Shown in pieces: positions 18,262 to 28,280 of a stretch of 64,000 nt of DNA. The position numbers and the translations under genes are program-made. The stretch is from Chitinophagaceae bacterium UBA1946. Lineage in GTDB: Bacteria; Bacteroidota; Bacteroidia; Chitinophagales; Chitinophagaceae. The notes under the pieces were generated by a model. It was not told the origin of the DNA, did not search any database, and saw only the letters and a list, made by a program, of their open reading frames with translations. The stretch spans positions 1 through 64,000 of the forward strand of contig DDEU01000039.1 of the NCBI GenBank assembly GCA_002336815.1, read 5' to 3'. Each line of letters starts with the position of its first letter. Within the stretch, counting starts at the first letter, position 1.

Positions 18262-18446
18262 AGCGGTACCAGCAGTATTTAAAAAGAACATTGTTCAATT
18301 GCTTTATTGTTTAAAGAAACGTTGTGAATAATGATACTTCAAACCAGGCAGCAAAAGAGCTAAAAGTCAACCGCATTAAATTGTGATCATTGGAAAAAAC
18401 TAAGAAATCAACTACAGCTGCTGTTCCTCCTCCAGGGGGAGGCGGT
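18222..18446. mobile_element. Candidate palindrome-ended repeat element between two genes
   Basis: The left end (18222-18254) is an imperfect hairpin whose arms begin AAACTT and end AAGTTT and contain CTCC/GGAG cores. The right end (about 18424-18446) has CCTCC/GGAGG and resembles the left end read on the other strand. The ends encode SPPPGEG at the C-terminus of the methyltransferase and PPPGGGG at the N-terminus of DinB. The middle (18262-18389) has no gene. The design resembles the elements in metG, but the sequence belongs to a different subfamily. Confidence 0.45.
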
Positions 18447-18941
18447 ATTAAGGAACTGCTAACCCAGTATGCTGCCTTTAATATGTGGGCGCATCAAAAA
18501 ATGTTTGAAACGATCAATACACTGAGTGAGAAACAGATCAACCAGCCAATCGAGAGTAGTTTCCCCGGCATCTTCCCAACAGTGCTGCATTTACTGGATG
18601 CAGAAAGCATTTGGTGGCAGCGCCTGAAATTGCAGGAACACATTGAAAGGCCCAGCGATACCTTTAGTGGAAATTTTAAAGCGCTGCAGAAAAAATTACT
18701 GCAGCAGTCTGCATTGTTCAATGAGTGGGTAAACCATGCCAGCGAACACCAGTTGCAGCATGTATTTGCGTATGTAAAAAATAAGGAGCAGCACAAAGAA
18801 CAGGTATGCCATATGCTGCTGCATTTGTTCAACCACAACAGTTACCACCGGGGTCAACTGGTAACGATGCTGCGTCAACTGGGGGTAACAAAAATCCCTT
18901 CTACAGATTTTATTGGGTATTTGAAAAGCAGGAAAAAGTAA
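18390..18941 (+). CDS. DinB-family protein
   Basis: This is a four-helix-bundle protein of the DinB/YfiT superfamily, often metal-binding thiol transferases or proteins of unknown function. The conserved His residues are in FPTVLHLLDAESIWW and LHLFNHNSYHRGQLVTMLRQLG, the usual metal triad of the fold. The only start ahead of the first helix is a TTG at 18390, preceded in frame by TGA at 18384. The first 20 residues (with AAVPPPGGGG) are encoded by a palindromic repeat end and are unlikely to be ancestral. The ATG inside NMWAHQKMF would delete part of helix 1. It is 183 residues as called; the natural start is uncertain. Confidence 0.8.
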   Translation: MEKTKKSTTAAVPPPGGGGIKELLTQYAAFNMWAHQKMFETINTLSEKQINQPIESSFPGIFPTVLHLLDAESIWWQRLKLQEHIERPSDTFSGNFKALQKKLLQQSALFNEWVNHASEHQLQHVFAYVKNKEQHKEQVCHMLLHLFNHNSYHRGQLVTMLRQLGVTKIPSTDFIGYLKSRKK

Positions 18942-18952
18942 TGTGAAAATTA

Positions 18953-19063
18953 AAAAGTCAAAAGTCAAAAATGAAAAGTTAAAACCGGCGCTTTTTTATT
19001 TGATGTCCTGTTTTTATTTTTACATTTTACATCAATTCAACATTCAAAACTCAACATTCAAAA
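18953..19063. repeat. Two heptamer arrays between convergent genes
   Basis: The left array (18953-18980) has four units of AAAAGTC type. The right array (19036-19063) has four units alternating TTCAACA and TTCAAAA types. They occupy the gap between the convergent dinB-like and fabH genes. The arrays are loosely complementary in composition (A-rich against T/CA-rich), so a weak fold-back is possible. Confidence 0.65.
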
Positions 19064-19072
19064 TCGTCTTCC

Positions 19073-20071
19073 TTACTCTGTATCATAAGCCCATTCCACC
19101 AATGTAGCGCCCCAGGTAAAGCCACCACCAAAAGCAGCAATTACGATCTTATCGCCTTTGTGCAATTGTTTTTCCCACTCCCACAAACACAAAGGAATGG
19201 TAGCGGCCGTGGTATTGCCATAGCGTTGAATGTTCAGCATCACTTTTTCAGCTGGCAGTCCCATGCGGCTGGCGGTAGCGTCAATGATCCTTTTATTGGC
19301 CTGGTGCGGCACCAGCCAGGCGATGTCCTCGCCGGTTAAATTATTTCTTTGCAACAAATCGTAAGCAGCATCAGCCATCCCTTTTACCGCAGCTTTAAAT
19401 ACGGGTTGTCCGTCCTGGAAAGCATAATGTTCTCTTGCATCTACTGTTTCGTGGCTGGCAGGTCTTAAAGAACCGCCGGCTTTCATGTGCAGGTAATTTC
19501 TTCCGCTGCCATCGCTTTTCAGCAGGCTGTCTTTGATGCCATTATTGTCAACCGAAGGTTCCAGCAATACGGCGCCGGCGCCATCGCCAAAAATGATACA
19601 GGTGGCACGGTCAGTATAATCAATGATGGCGCTCATTTTATCTGCACCCACTACCACCACTTTTTTGTAGCGGCCGCTTTCAATAAGGGCAGCGCCGGTG
19701 GTCAGGCTGTATAAAAAGCCGGAACAGGCCGCACTGATGTCGAATCCCCAGGCATTTACAGCGCCGATCTTATCACAAACAATATTGGCGGTTGCCGGAA
19801 AAACCATATCGGGTGTAACCGTTCCCACGATCATGCAGTCGATCTCTTCGGGAGCGATGCCTCTTTTTTTACAAAGTTCCAGTACGGCAGGCACCACCAT
19901 GTCTGAGGTAGCCTGGCCTTCCCCCTTTTGTATCCTTCTCTCTTCTATGCCGGTTCTTGATTTGATCCATTCATCATTGGTATCCACCATGGTTTCCAAA
20001 ATAGCATTGGTAAGCCGGTATTCGGGTACATATCCTCCTACGGCAGTAATTGCAGCGGTAATTTTTTGCAT
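19073..20071 (-). CDS. fabH: Beta-ketoacyl-ACP synthase III
   Basis: The enzyme starts fatty-acid synthesis by condensing an acyl-CoA with malonyl-ACP. The catalytic triad is complete: Cys116 in DISAACSGFLYSL, His256 in VPHQANKRI and Asn286 in YGNTTAATIP. TNDEWIKSRTGIEERRI near the N-terminus is the CoA-binding signature. The reading frame extends to 20173, but MQKITAAITAVGGYVPEYRL at 20071 is the normal N-terminus, giving 332 residues. The usual plsX and rpmF neighbours are absent, so this may be an additional paralog, and its acyl preference (branched or straight) is not evident. It is divergent from ruvA across a 138-base gap. Confidence 0.95.
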   Translation of the reverse strand: MQKITAAITAVGGYVPEYRLTNAILETMVDTNDEWIKSRTGIEERRIQKGEGQATSDMVVPAVLELCKKRGIAPEEIDCMIVGTVTPDMVFPATANIVCDKIGAVNAWGFDISAACSGFLYSLTTGAALIESGRYKKVVVVGADKMSAIIDYTDRATCIIFGDGAGAVLLEPSVDNNGIKDSLLKSDGSGRNYLHMKAGGSLRPASHETVDAREHYAFQDGQPVFKAAVKGMADAAYDLLQRNNLTGEDIAWLVPHQANKRIIDATASRMGLPAEKVMLNIQRYGNTTAATIPLCLWEWEKQLHKGDKIVIAAFGGGFTWGATLVEWAYDTE

Positions 20072-20182
20072 CTTTAACAAGGTTTGGTTATTGATTGCCA
20101 GAATATTGTTTCGGGTAATATCCGGCAAAAGTAATGGAAATATAACAAGCATCATTTTACCTTCACCAAACACAATTTTCCC

Positions 20183-20190
20183 TATATTCG
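20183..20190 (+). promoter_or_regulatory. Possible -7 box upstream of ruvA-sprA
   Basis: TATATTCG is a 7-of-8 match to TAnnTTTG and ends 19 bases before the ruvA ATG. No clear -33 box is visible at 19-21 bases upstream. Confidence 0.35.
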
Positions 20191-20209
20191 CTTTTTAGTT
20201 GTATTTACT

Positions 20210-20794
20210 ATGTACGCATACCTCCAGGGAAAATTTACGTTTAAGAATCCAGCCCAGGTGTACGTTGATGTAAACGGAGTGGGCTACGAAGTAAATATCA
20301 GCCTGAACACTTACACCCATATCCAGCAATTAAATGAAGGAAGACTGTTCACTTATCTGCAGGTGAAAGAAGATGGACATGTGTTGTTTGGTTTTTTTGA
20401 CAAAGGGGAGAAGGAAATGTTTGTGCAGCTGATCAGTGTTTCAGGGGTTGGTGCAGCAACTGCACGAATGATGTTGTCCAGTCAGAAACCCGAAGAAATA
20501 AGCCGGGCCATTGTGCAGGGCAACGTAAAGCTGCTCGAAAGCATCAAGGGGATTGGAAAGAAATCGGCAGAACGACTGGTGCTGGAACTGAAGGATAAAA
20601 TGGGTAAAATAGCTGTGGAAGGCGATTTACCGGCTACCGGAAGCAATAGTTTGCGGCAGGATGCGTTAAATGCCCTGGTGGCGCTGGGCATCTCGAAACC
20701 AATGGCAGATGCCTCTTTGCAAAAAACAATTAAAGCAGAACCCTCTATTAATAACTTAGAAGAACTTATAAAAAAAGCACTGAAAGCAATTTGA
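20210..20794 (+). CDS. ruvA: Holliday junction branch migration protein RuvA
   Basis: RuvA binds four-way DNA junctions and loads the RuvB helicase. The 194-residue protein shows domain I (an OB fold, about residues 1-62, with YAYLQGKFTFKNPAQVYVDV), domain II with two helix-hairpin-helix motifs (LISVSGVGAATARMML and LESIKGIGKKSAERLVLELK) and the C-terminal domain III (DALNALVALGISKPMADASL) that contacts RuvB. The next gene, sprA, begins 30 bases after the stop. RuvA next to SprA is a familiar arrangement in Bacteroidota and suggests co-transcription. Confidence 0.97.
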   Translation: MYAYLQGKFTFKNPAQVYVDVNGVGYEVNISLNTYTHIQQLNEGRLFTYLQVKEDGHVLFGFFDKGEKEMFVQLISVSGVGAATARMMLSSQKPEEISRAIVQGNVKLLESIKGIGKKSAERLVLELKDKMGKIAVEGDLPATGSNSLRQDALNALVALGISKPMADASLQKTIKAEPSINNLEELIKKALKAI

Positions 20795-20824
20795 CGGAAC
20801 CTTTACCTTAACTGACTTTACGGA

Positions 20825-23800
20825 ATGTTATTTAGAAGAAAATTGTTACCAATTAACAGTGGCTTTTTTGTGTGTTTTGGGTTATTGATGCTCACAGCAT
20901 CTTTATCTGCGTACGGTCAAAAAGACCCGGTTCCGCCAGCACCCCCACCAGCCAACACCACTAAGCCAGCACCCGGCAACAAGGGTACAGATAGCACTAA
21001 GATCAATCCCAATGGACCAATCGGGCCAACAGGACCTTTGCAGTTTCCTATCAACGACCGCCGGGGCGATTTTTTGAGCTCAGGCCAGCGCAGTACCTAC
21101 GATTTCAACAATCCTTCCAATATTACCGACTCGGTAGGGTATGATCCAGTAACCAATACTTATACCGTCTACGAAAAAATAGGCAACAAATACTATCGCA
21201 CACCGGTAACCTATACCGCCGAAGAATACTGGCAGTTAAGGGGCCGCCAGGCAGAAGTAGCCTACTGGCAAAAAAGAGCCAATACCATGAACCTGCTGAA
21301 CAGGGGTGCGGTAAGGCCAAAACTTAAACTGTATGATAACCTCTTCAACCGGTTATTTGGTAATGGAAAAATAGAGATCGCACCACAGGGTAACGTGGAT
21401 ATCATGGCGGGCTACCAGGGGCAGAATATTAAAAACCCCACACTGCCGGAAAGGGCGAGAAAGAATGGCGGATTCGATTTCAACATGAATGCCCAGGTAA
21501 ACGTAAATGCCAATATCGGCGATAAATTAAAATTCCCTATCAGTTACAATACGCTCGCCAACTTTGGACAGGAGAACCAGCTTAAACTGGACTATACCGG
21601 CCAGGATGACGAGATCATTAAACGATTTGAAGCCGGCGTGGTGCAATTCTCCTCCAGGAGTACCTTTATCCCCGGGTCCCAGCAATTGTTTGGTTTAAAA
21701 ACACAATTGCAGTTCGGCAAGCTGAATATAACAGCGGTACTGGCCAACCAAAAATCGCAGCGCCAGTCAGTGAATCTGCAGGGTGGTGCTGCTTCACAGC
21801 CAATTGAAGTGAAGGCGGATGAATACGAAGAGAACCGCCACTTTTTATTGGGACAATATTTCAAAGACAATTACAATAAGGTACTGACCAAGATACCAGC
21901 AGTAACCACTGCGGTGCAGATATTAAGACTGGAAGTTTGGGTAACCAATAAAAACGGGAGCACTACCAACACCAGGGATATCGTTGGTTTGATGGACCTT
22001 GGGGAAAGCGCTCCCTTCCGTACAGACATCATCCAGCCTCTGTCCACGTTCAACAACGCATTGCCAAAGAATGAGGCCAACGATCTCTACGGAAGATTGA
22101 AGGGTAACGAAAATAACAGGCAGCCATCACTGGTGTTTAGCAACCTGCAGGGTCTGGGATTATTGCCGGTGCAGGATTTTGAAAAAACCTTTGCCCGCAA
22201 ATTAGATTCCACCCAATATTATTTTAACCGCCAGGCCGGTTATATCTCTTTAAGTCAGCCCTTGCTTGCCGATGAAGTATTGGCGGTGGCTTACCAGTAT
22301 TCTTACAATGGAACTGTGTACCAGGTGGGTGAGTTTTCACAGGATCTGCCGCCAGACAGTGCCATTGCTACACAAAAAGTACTGTTCCTTAAATTACTAA
22401 AAGCTACTTCTCAGCGGCCCAACCTGCCCATCTGGCAATGGATGATGAAAAATGTTTATTCTGTGGGATACGGTACGCTTAGCCCGCAGGATTTTAAACT
22501 GAACTTACTCTACCAGGAACCCGGCCAGGGGTGGAAAAGATATGTGCCTTTTGGTGATAAGAACCAGGGAACGCCGGTGCTGAGCCTGGTAAACCTCGAC
22601 CGGTTGAACAACCAGCTTGATCCGCAACCGGATGGCGTATTCGATTTTGTGGAAGGTTATACAGTGCTGTCGCAGTATAGCCGCATTGTGTTCCCGGTGC
22701 TGGAACCTTTTGGCCGTGATCTTGCAGCGCAGATATACAATGTAGTGCCGGCCACCGCAAAAGATACTTTGTACTATGCCTTGTATGATACCATCAAAGC
22801 GGTAGCGCAGCAATATCCCAATTTGAATCGCTTTGTATTAAAAGGCTCTGCACATACTTCCGGGTCCTCCGATATCAGTATCGGCTACAATATTCCAAAG
22901 GGAAGTGTTACGGTGACTGCTGGCGGACAAACCCTGATCGAGGGCAATGATTATGATATCAATTACGACCTCGGTACCATCAAGATCACCAACCAGGCTA
23001 TACTCAATGCAGGCTTGCCGGTGCAGGTAAATTTTGAGAACAATGCAGCATTTGGTATACAGCAAAGAAATTACATGGGCCTCCGCCTGGATTACATGGC
23101 CAAAAATAAACTGAAGGAACAGCTTGCATTTGGCGCTACCCTTGTCCAGTTGGGAGAACGTCCTTTCTTTACCAAGAACAATTTAGGTGAAGAGCCTATC
23201 AAAAATAAAATGTACGGGTTGGATGTAAGTTATCGCAAGGAATTGCCAAGATTGACCAAACTGCTGGATAAGCTTCCATTCTATTCTACCACTGCACCAT
23301 CCTCTATTAATTTTTATGCAGAAGGTGCTATGCTGAAACCCGGTCATGCACCGCAGATCGGGTCGGGTTCTTCCGGCACGGTGTACATTGATGATTTTGA
23401 AGGCAGCCGTTCCGGTATCGATCTTCGTTTTCCTGCTATTAGCTGGGCCCTTGCTTCTACGCCGGAGGGAGCTACCAGCGATGTGGATACGTCGGTGCAG
23501 TTATTCCCTGAAGCATCGGCCATCAATGCTTCGCTGGATTATGGAAAGAATCGTGCAAAGCTGGCCTGGTACCAGATAGAACCTGCACTGCAGCAGTTCC
23601 GTGGTGCCAATAACCCATTGGGAGAAAACAGGGAAGAGCTGAGCGATCCACGTACGAGGCTGGTAAAACAAAGTGAGATATTTCCACAACGTACTACAGA
23701 CTATGGCCAGAACCAGCTTACTACTTTTGACCTTGCTTTTTATCCTTCAGAAAAAGGACCTTATAACTACGACAACTCACCGGCAACTGTAGACGCAAAC

Positions 23801-26800
23801 AACAGGTTGAAAAATCCTACCCAGCGATGGGGTGGTTTGATGCGTAATATTGATCAAACCGATTTTGAAACGGCCAATATCGAATTCATCGAGTTCTGGA
23901 TGCAGGATCCCTATGTACCATTCGGCAACAGAAACGAGGTAAATGCCAATGGTGGTAAATTGTATTTTAACCTGGGTAATGTATCGGAAGATATTTTGAA
24001 AGATGGTAAGCGTTTTTATGAAAACGGTTTGCCAACACCGAATTCTAACCAGCCAACAGATGCATCTATCTGGGGTAAAGTGCCTTTGAACCCGATACAG
24101 GTTACCAATGCATTCAGCAACGAGCCATCCGACAGGGTGTACCAGGATGTGGGCCTGGATGGTAACAACGATGATTCTGAAAGAGTACAACTGGCACCTT
24201 ATCTTAACGGGTTGAACAGTGTTGTAAGCCCGGCCGCTTTTGCACAGGCGCAGGCCGATCCGGCGCAGGACAATTATGTGTGGTACAGGGATCCTGCGTT
24301 TTCATCTACCGATGGTGTGGTAAAACGTTATAAGAGTTTCAACAATCCACAGGGCAACTCGGCTATCAGTGATGGCAACTCTGCCTTTTCTTCTGCTGCA
24401 ACTTTATATCCCGATGGTGAAGACCTGAACAGGGACAATACCATGAACCAGACGGAGCAGTATTTCCAATACACGGTAAACATTCTTCCACCCTCCAGGC
24501 CTGAAATGGAGATCGGCCAGAATTTTATTGTTGATAAAAAGATAGTTCCCATCACCAACCTGCCCAATGGAACCGGCCGTAACGAAACCTGGTACCAGTT
24601 CAGGATACCAATCGGGGAGTTCAATAAAAGAGTGGGTAATATTCCAGATTTTAAATCGATCCGTTTTATCAGGATGTTCATGACGGGCTTTGACAGCGCT
24701 GTGGTGGTACGTTTTGGTAAGCTCGAATTAACAAGAAATATCTGGCGCAGGTTCCAGTTTAAAATTGACAGTTCCGGTAATTACAATCCTATCACCAGCT
24801 CTGCAGAGTTTGATGTGAATGGTGTTAACATTGAAGAAAATGATAAGCGCACGCCGCTGCCTTACCGCACGCCCAAAGATATCCAGCGCCAGCAGATACA
24901 AAGTAATAATGGTGTGAACCTGCTGCAGAATGAGCAGAGTATGTCGCTTAAATTCTGTGGCCTCACAAAGGACGATGCAAGAGGCGTACAGCAAACATTT
25001 GCCAACAGGGATCTTCGCCAGTTTGGAAGATTGTCCATGTACATACACGCAGAAAATTTTGTAAAAACACCCAACGATATTAAAGACAGGGATCTGAATG
25101 CAGTGATCAGGATAGGGACTGACTTTGCAGGCAACTATTACGAGATCAGGATACCATTGTACATGACGCCGCTTACGGCAGCAACCACGCTTGATCCTAA
25201 CAGTGATGCCTACAACGACACACTCTGGAATGCACTCAATGCACTTGACCTGGACCTTACTGCATTGCCAAAGATCAAGGCGGAACGAAATGCCATTGGT
25301 GCTCCGCTCAACAGGCTATTCCCCAAATTGCAGTCTAACGGTCAAACCTACTCGATAATGGGCGACCCAAATTTGGGTGAAGTAAGAGGCATCCTGATCG
25401 GCGTTGAAAACGTGAAAAATCCTTCTGCCTGCGGAGAGATATGGGTGAATGAACTCCGGTTAACCTCCATCAACGAACAGGGTGGCTATGCTGCCATGGC
25501 GAGGGCCGATATCACACTGGCCGACCTCGGTACAGTTACCGCTTCTATCGCAACGCATACCACGGGCTTTGGAACCCTGGAGCAAAGGGTGAATGAACGT
25601 TTCCGGGATAACCTTACGCAGTTTGACATTTCTGCCAATATTGAGCTGGGTAAATTGTTGCCTAAAAAAGCAGCCATTTCTATTCCTGTATTTGCCAGTT
25701 ACTCACAAACAGTGAGCAAGCCCCAATACGATCCATTTGACCTGGATATAAAACTCAAAGACAAATTAAGTGCTGCTAAAACTGCGGCACAAAAAGATTC
25801 GATCGAGAATGCAGCAGTTGACTTTAACAGTACCACTACGGTTAATTTTACCAACGTACGTAAAAATAAAACAGGTACCGGCAGTCCGAAGATCTATGAC
25901 ATTTCAAACTTCGATGTCAGTTATTCTTATTTTAATACCAAGGCGCACAATCCTTTGATTGAAAGCAATGAAGTAACCCGGCACCGGGGTGCATTGGGAT
26001 ATAATTTTGCACCGCAGCCTAAATTCATTGAGCCGTTCAAGAAATTGAAATTCTTTAAGAAAAGGAAAACGCATTGGTTCGACCTGGTGAAGGATTTCAA
26101 CTTTAACCCATCACCATCGCAATTAAGTTTCCGTGCCGATGTGCAGCGCCAGTTTGGTGCAGTAAGGCCAAGAAGCATTGGTTCAGATAAATATAAAATT
26201 CCTGAAACCTACGACAAGTACCTGGTGTTGCAGCGTGATTATATCCTGCGCTGGAATTTTACTAGGTCCATCAATTTTGATTTTACTGCTACCAACAATT
26301 CGAGGGTGGATGAACCTTATGGACGCCTTGATACAAAAGAAAAGAAAGATACGGTATGGCGGCGTTTGGTGAGTGGTGGCAGAAATACGTTGTACAATCA
26401 TACAGCAAATATTTCTTACACCCTGCCGACTACAAAATTCCCGCTGCTCGACTGGACTTCGGTAAATCTTAAATACCAGGCCACCTACCGCTGGATCGGG
26501 GCATCGAGGCTGGCACTTGAATTGGGAAATATTTTGGAGAACAGCCAAACCAAGGAAGCAACCCTGCAACTTGATTTTACCAAGCTGTACAGTAAGTTCA
26601 AATTCTTCAGGGCCATTGATCAGCCGGCAGGACAGAATGTAAAGACCGAGCCACAAACGAGAACGGATACGGTTTGGCGCTGGGTGAAGAAAGAGGGTGT
26701 TAAAACAAGAGAAATAAAAAAACTGAAGATCAAAAAAATAAAGGATCCCAATTCTTTGCCGGATGTTGGGCTTGGAGCCAGGGTATTTGGCAAACTTATT

Positions 26801-28228
26801 TCAAGCATCAAACAGGTAAACCTCTCTGTTTCTGAAAACGGTAATACAAGACTGCCGGGTTATATGGACAGCACTAAATATATTGGGCAAAACTGGAAGA
26901 GCATGGAGCCGGGACTGGATTTTGTGATGGGTATGCAGCCGGATACCAACTGGCTCAACCGGGCGGCACGAAATAATCTGATCTCGAAAGATTCTTTCTT
27001 CAATACCATCTTCCAGCAATCTTTTAACCAGCGGCTTTCATTGACCGCACAGGTAGAACCGGTAAGGGACCTCACCATCTCGGTAAATCTTACCAAAACA
27101 TTCAGCAAAAATTATTCTGAATTGTTTAAAGATACCAGCGGTACGGGTAATGCCTTCGGCCACTTGAGCCCTTATTCTGGTGGTAGTTTCGACATCAGCT
27201 TTATTGCATTCAACACCATGTTCGGAAAGTTTGATCCCAACAAGTTGTCTGCAACCTTTTTGCAGTTCCAGGAAAACAGGAAAGTGATCTCCCAGCGCCT
27301 TGGTTTGGCCAATAAGTATAACCAGGTGAACAATAACCTCAATCCCAATGCAGAAGGTTATTATTACGGGTATGGAAAATATGCCACCGATGTGTTGATA
27401 CCTGCGTTTGTTGCGGCTTATACCGGCAAGGATGCATCCAAAGTTTCTTTGATCGACCAGAGCAATGCAAAGATCAGTTCCAATCCTTTCAGGAAGTTTT
27501 TACCAATGCCCAACTGGAAGATCGACTATACAGGATTGAGCAGGATAAAGGGGCTGGACAAGATCTTCAGCAATGTGACGATTTCGCATGGTTATACCGG
27601 AAGCCTCAGCATGAACGGATTTAATTCTGCCTTGTTCTATGCAGATGAATCCCGCTACGGTTATCCATCTTTTTATGATACCTCTTCAAAAAATTATATT
27701 CCTTATTTCCTGGTGCCGAATATCACCGTGCAGGAACAGTTTGCACCATTGTTTGGCGTAGATGTGATGTTCACCAACCAGTTGCAGGCAAAAGTGGAAG
27801 TTACCAAACAGCGCATGCTCAGTCTCAGCCTCATCGATTTTCAATTGAGTGAAACAAGATCTACGGAGCTCTCTATCGGTGCCGGCTACCGCAAAAAAGG
27901 ATTGAAATTTGGCTTCCTGAAATACCTGCCTAAATTTTTGGGTGGTGGCGAAGGCAATAAGAAACTGCAGAACGAGATCAACTTCCGTTTTGATTTCAGG
28001 ATCAGGGATAACGTAACGGTGAACAACCGCCTCGACCAGGATGCAACCTTGCCAACCAGCGGCAGCAAAGAAATCACGCTTTCACCAAGCATTGATTATT
28101 TTGTAAGCAGCAGGGTAAATGTAAAACTGTTCTTCGACCAGCGCAGGGTAACGCCGTATATCTCTTCCAGTCCGCCAATCGTGAATACGAGAGCAGGTTT
28201 GCAGGTTAGGATATCTCTGGCACAATAG
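20825..28228 (+). CDS. sprA: Type IX secretion outer-membrane translocon SprA (Sov)
   Basis: SprA is the giant single-chain outer-membrane beta-barrel through which T9SS cargo leaves the periplasm. The 2467-residue length is typical (about 2400). A signal peptide ends near LSAYGQK (residue about 33), followed by a Pro-rich segment. The rest is dominated by amphipathic beta strands with many aromatic residues. Blocks such as GTVYIDDFEGSRSGIDLR and GEIWVNELRLTSINEQGGYA are familiar in this family. The C-terminus (RAGLQVRISLAQ) ends like an outer-membrane strand. It is downstream of ruvA and ended by a good terminator at 28281. The giant surface protein at 9971 and the partial one at 62911 are plausible clients. 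Confidence 0.95.
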   Translation: MLFRRKLLPINSGFFVCFGLLMLTASLSAYGQKDPVPPAPPPANTTKPAPGNKGTDSTKINPNGPIGPTGPLQFPINDRRGDFLSSGQRSTYDFNNPSNITDSVGYDPVTNTYTVYEKIGNKYYRTPVTYTAEEYWQLRGRQAEVAYWQKRANTMNLLNRGAVRPKLKLYDNLFNRLFGNGKIEIAPQGNVDIMAGYQGQNIKNPTLPERARKNGGFDFNMNAQVNVNANIGDKLKFPISYNTLANFGQENQLKLDYTGQDDEIIKRFEAGVVQFSSRSTFIPGSQQLFGLKTQLQFGKLNITAVLANQKSQRQSVNLQGGAASQPIEVKADEYEENRHFLLGQYFKDNYNKVLTKIPAVTTAVQILRLEVWVTNKNGSTTNTRDIVGLMDLGESAPFRTDIIQPLSTFNNALPKNEANDLYGRLKGNENNRQPSLVFSNLQGLGLLPVQDFEKTFARKLDSTQYYFNRQAGYISLSQPLLADEVLAVAYQYSYNGTVYQVGEFSQDLPPDSAIATQKVLFLKLLKATSQRPNLPIWQWMMKNVYSVGYGTLSPQDFKLNLLYQEPGQGWKRYVPFGDKNQGTPVLSLVNLDRLNNQLDPQPDGVFDFVEGYTVLSQYSRIVFPVLEPFGRDLAAQIYNVVPATAKDTLYYALYDTIKAVAQQYPNLNRFVLKGSAHTSGSSDISIGYNIPKGSVTVTAGGQTLIEGNDYDINYDLGTIKITNQAILNAGLPVQVNFENNAAFGIQQRNYMGLRLDYMAKNKLKEQLAFGATLVQLGERPFFTKNNLGEEPIKNKMYGLDVSYRKELPRLTKLLDKLPFYSTTAPSSINFYAEGAMLKPGHAPQIGSGSSGTVYIDDFEGSRSGIDLRFPAISWALASTPEGATSDVDTSVQLFPEASAINASLDYGKNRAKLAWYQIEPALQQFRGANNPLGENREELSDPRTRLVKQSEIFPQRTTDYGQNQLTTFDLAFYPSEKGPYNYDNSPATVDANNRLKNPTQRWGGLMRNIDQTDFETANIEFIEFWMQDPYVPFGNRNEVNANGGKLYFNLGNVSEDILKDGKRFYENGLPTPNSNQPTDASIWGKVPLNPIQVTNAFSNEPSDRVYQDVGLDGNNDDSERVQLAPYLNGLNSVVSPAAFAQAQADPAQDNYVWYRDPAFSSTDGVVKRYKSFNNPQGNSAISDGNSAFSSAATLYPDGEDLNRDNTMNQTEQYFQYTVNILPPSRPEMEIGQNFIVDKKIVPITNLPNGTGRNETWYQFRIPIGEFNKRVGNIPDFKSIRFIRMFMTGFDSAVVVRFGKLELTRNIWRRFQFKIDSSGNYNPITSSAEFDVNGVNIEENDKRTPLPYRTPKDIQRQQIQSNNGVNLLQNEQSMSLKFCGLTKDDARGVQQTFANRDLRQFGRLSMYIHAENFVKTPNDIKDRDLNAVIRIGTDFAGNYYEIRIPLYMTPLTAATTLDPNSDAYNDTLWNALNALDLDLTALPKIKAERNAIGAPLNRLFPKLQSNGQTYSIMGDPNLGEVRGILIGVENVKNPSACGEIWVNELRLTSINEQGGYAAMARADITLADLGTVTASIATHTTGFGTLEQRVNERFRDNLTQFDISANIELGKLLPKKAAISIPVFASYSQTVSKPQYDPFDLDIKLKDKLSAAKTAAQKDSIENAAVDFNSTTTVNFTNVRKNKTGTGSPKIYDISNFDVSYSYFNTKAHNPLIESNEVTRHRGALGYNFAPQPKFIEPFKKLKFFKKRKTHWFDLVKDFNFNPSPSQLSFRADVQRQFGAVRPRSIGSDKYKIPETYDKYLVLQRDYILRWNFTRSINFDFTATNNSRVDEPYGRLDTKEKKDTVWRRLVSGGRNTLYNHTANISYTLPTTKFPLLDWTSVNLKYQATYRWIGASRLALELGNILENSQTKEATLQLDFTKLYSKFKFFRAIDQPAGQNVKTEPQTRTDTVWRWVKKEGVKTREIKKLKIKKIKDPNSLPDVGLGARVFGKLISSIKQVNLSVSENGNTRLPGYMDSTKYIGQNWKSMEPGLDFVMGMQPDTNWLNRAARNNLISKDSFFNTIFQQSFNQRLSLTAQVEPVRDLTISVNLTKTFSKNYSELFKDTSGTGNAFGHLSPYSGGSFDISFIAFNTMFGKFDPNKLSATFLQFQENRKVISQRLGLANKYNQVNNNLNPNAEGYYYGYGKYATDVLIPAFVAAYTGKDASKVSLIDQSNAKISSNPFRKFLPMPNWKIDYTGLSRIKGLDKIFSNVTISHGYTGSLSMNGFNSALFYADESRYGYPSFYDTSSKNYIPYFLVPNITVQEQFAPLFGVDVMFTNQLQAKVEVTKQRMLSLSLIDFQLSETRSTELSIGAGYRKKGLKFGFLKYLPKFLGGGEGNKKLQNEINFRFDFRIRDNVTVNNRLDQDATLPTSGSKEITLSPSIDYFVSSRVNVKLFFDQRRVTPYISSSPPIVNTRAGLQVRISLAQ

Positions 28229-28280
28229 CGTGTAAGAGTAAAGAAACCCCGTCTTTAAACTGTCGGATCAAATATTATTG

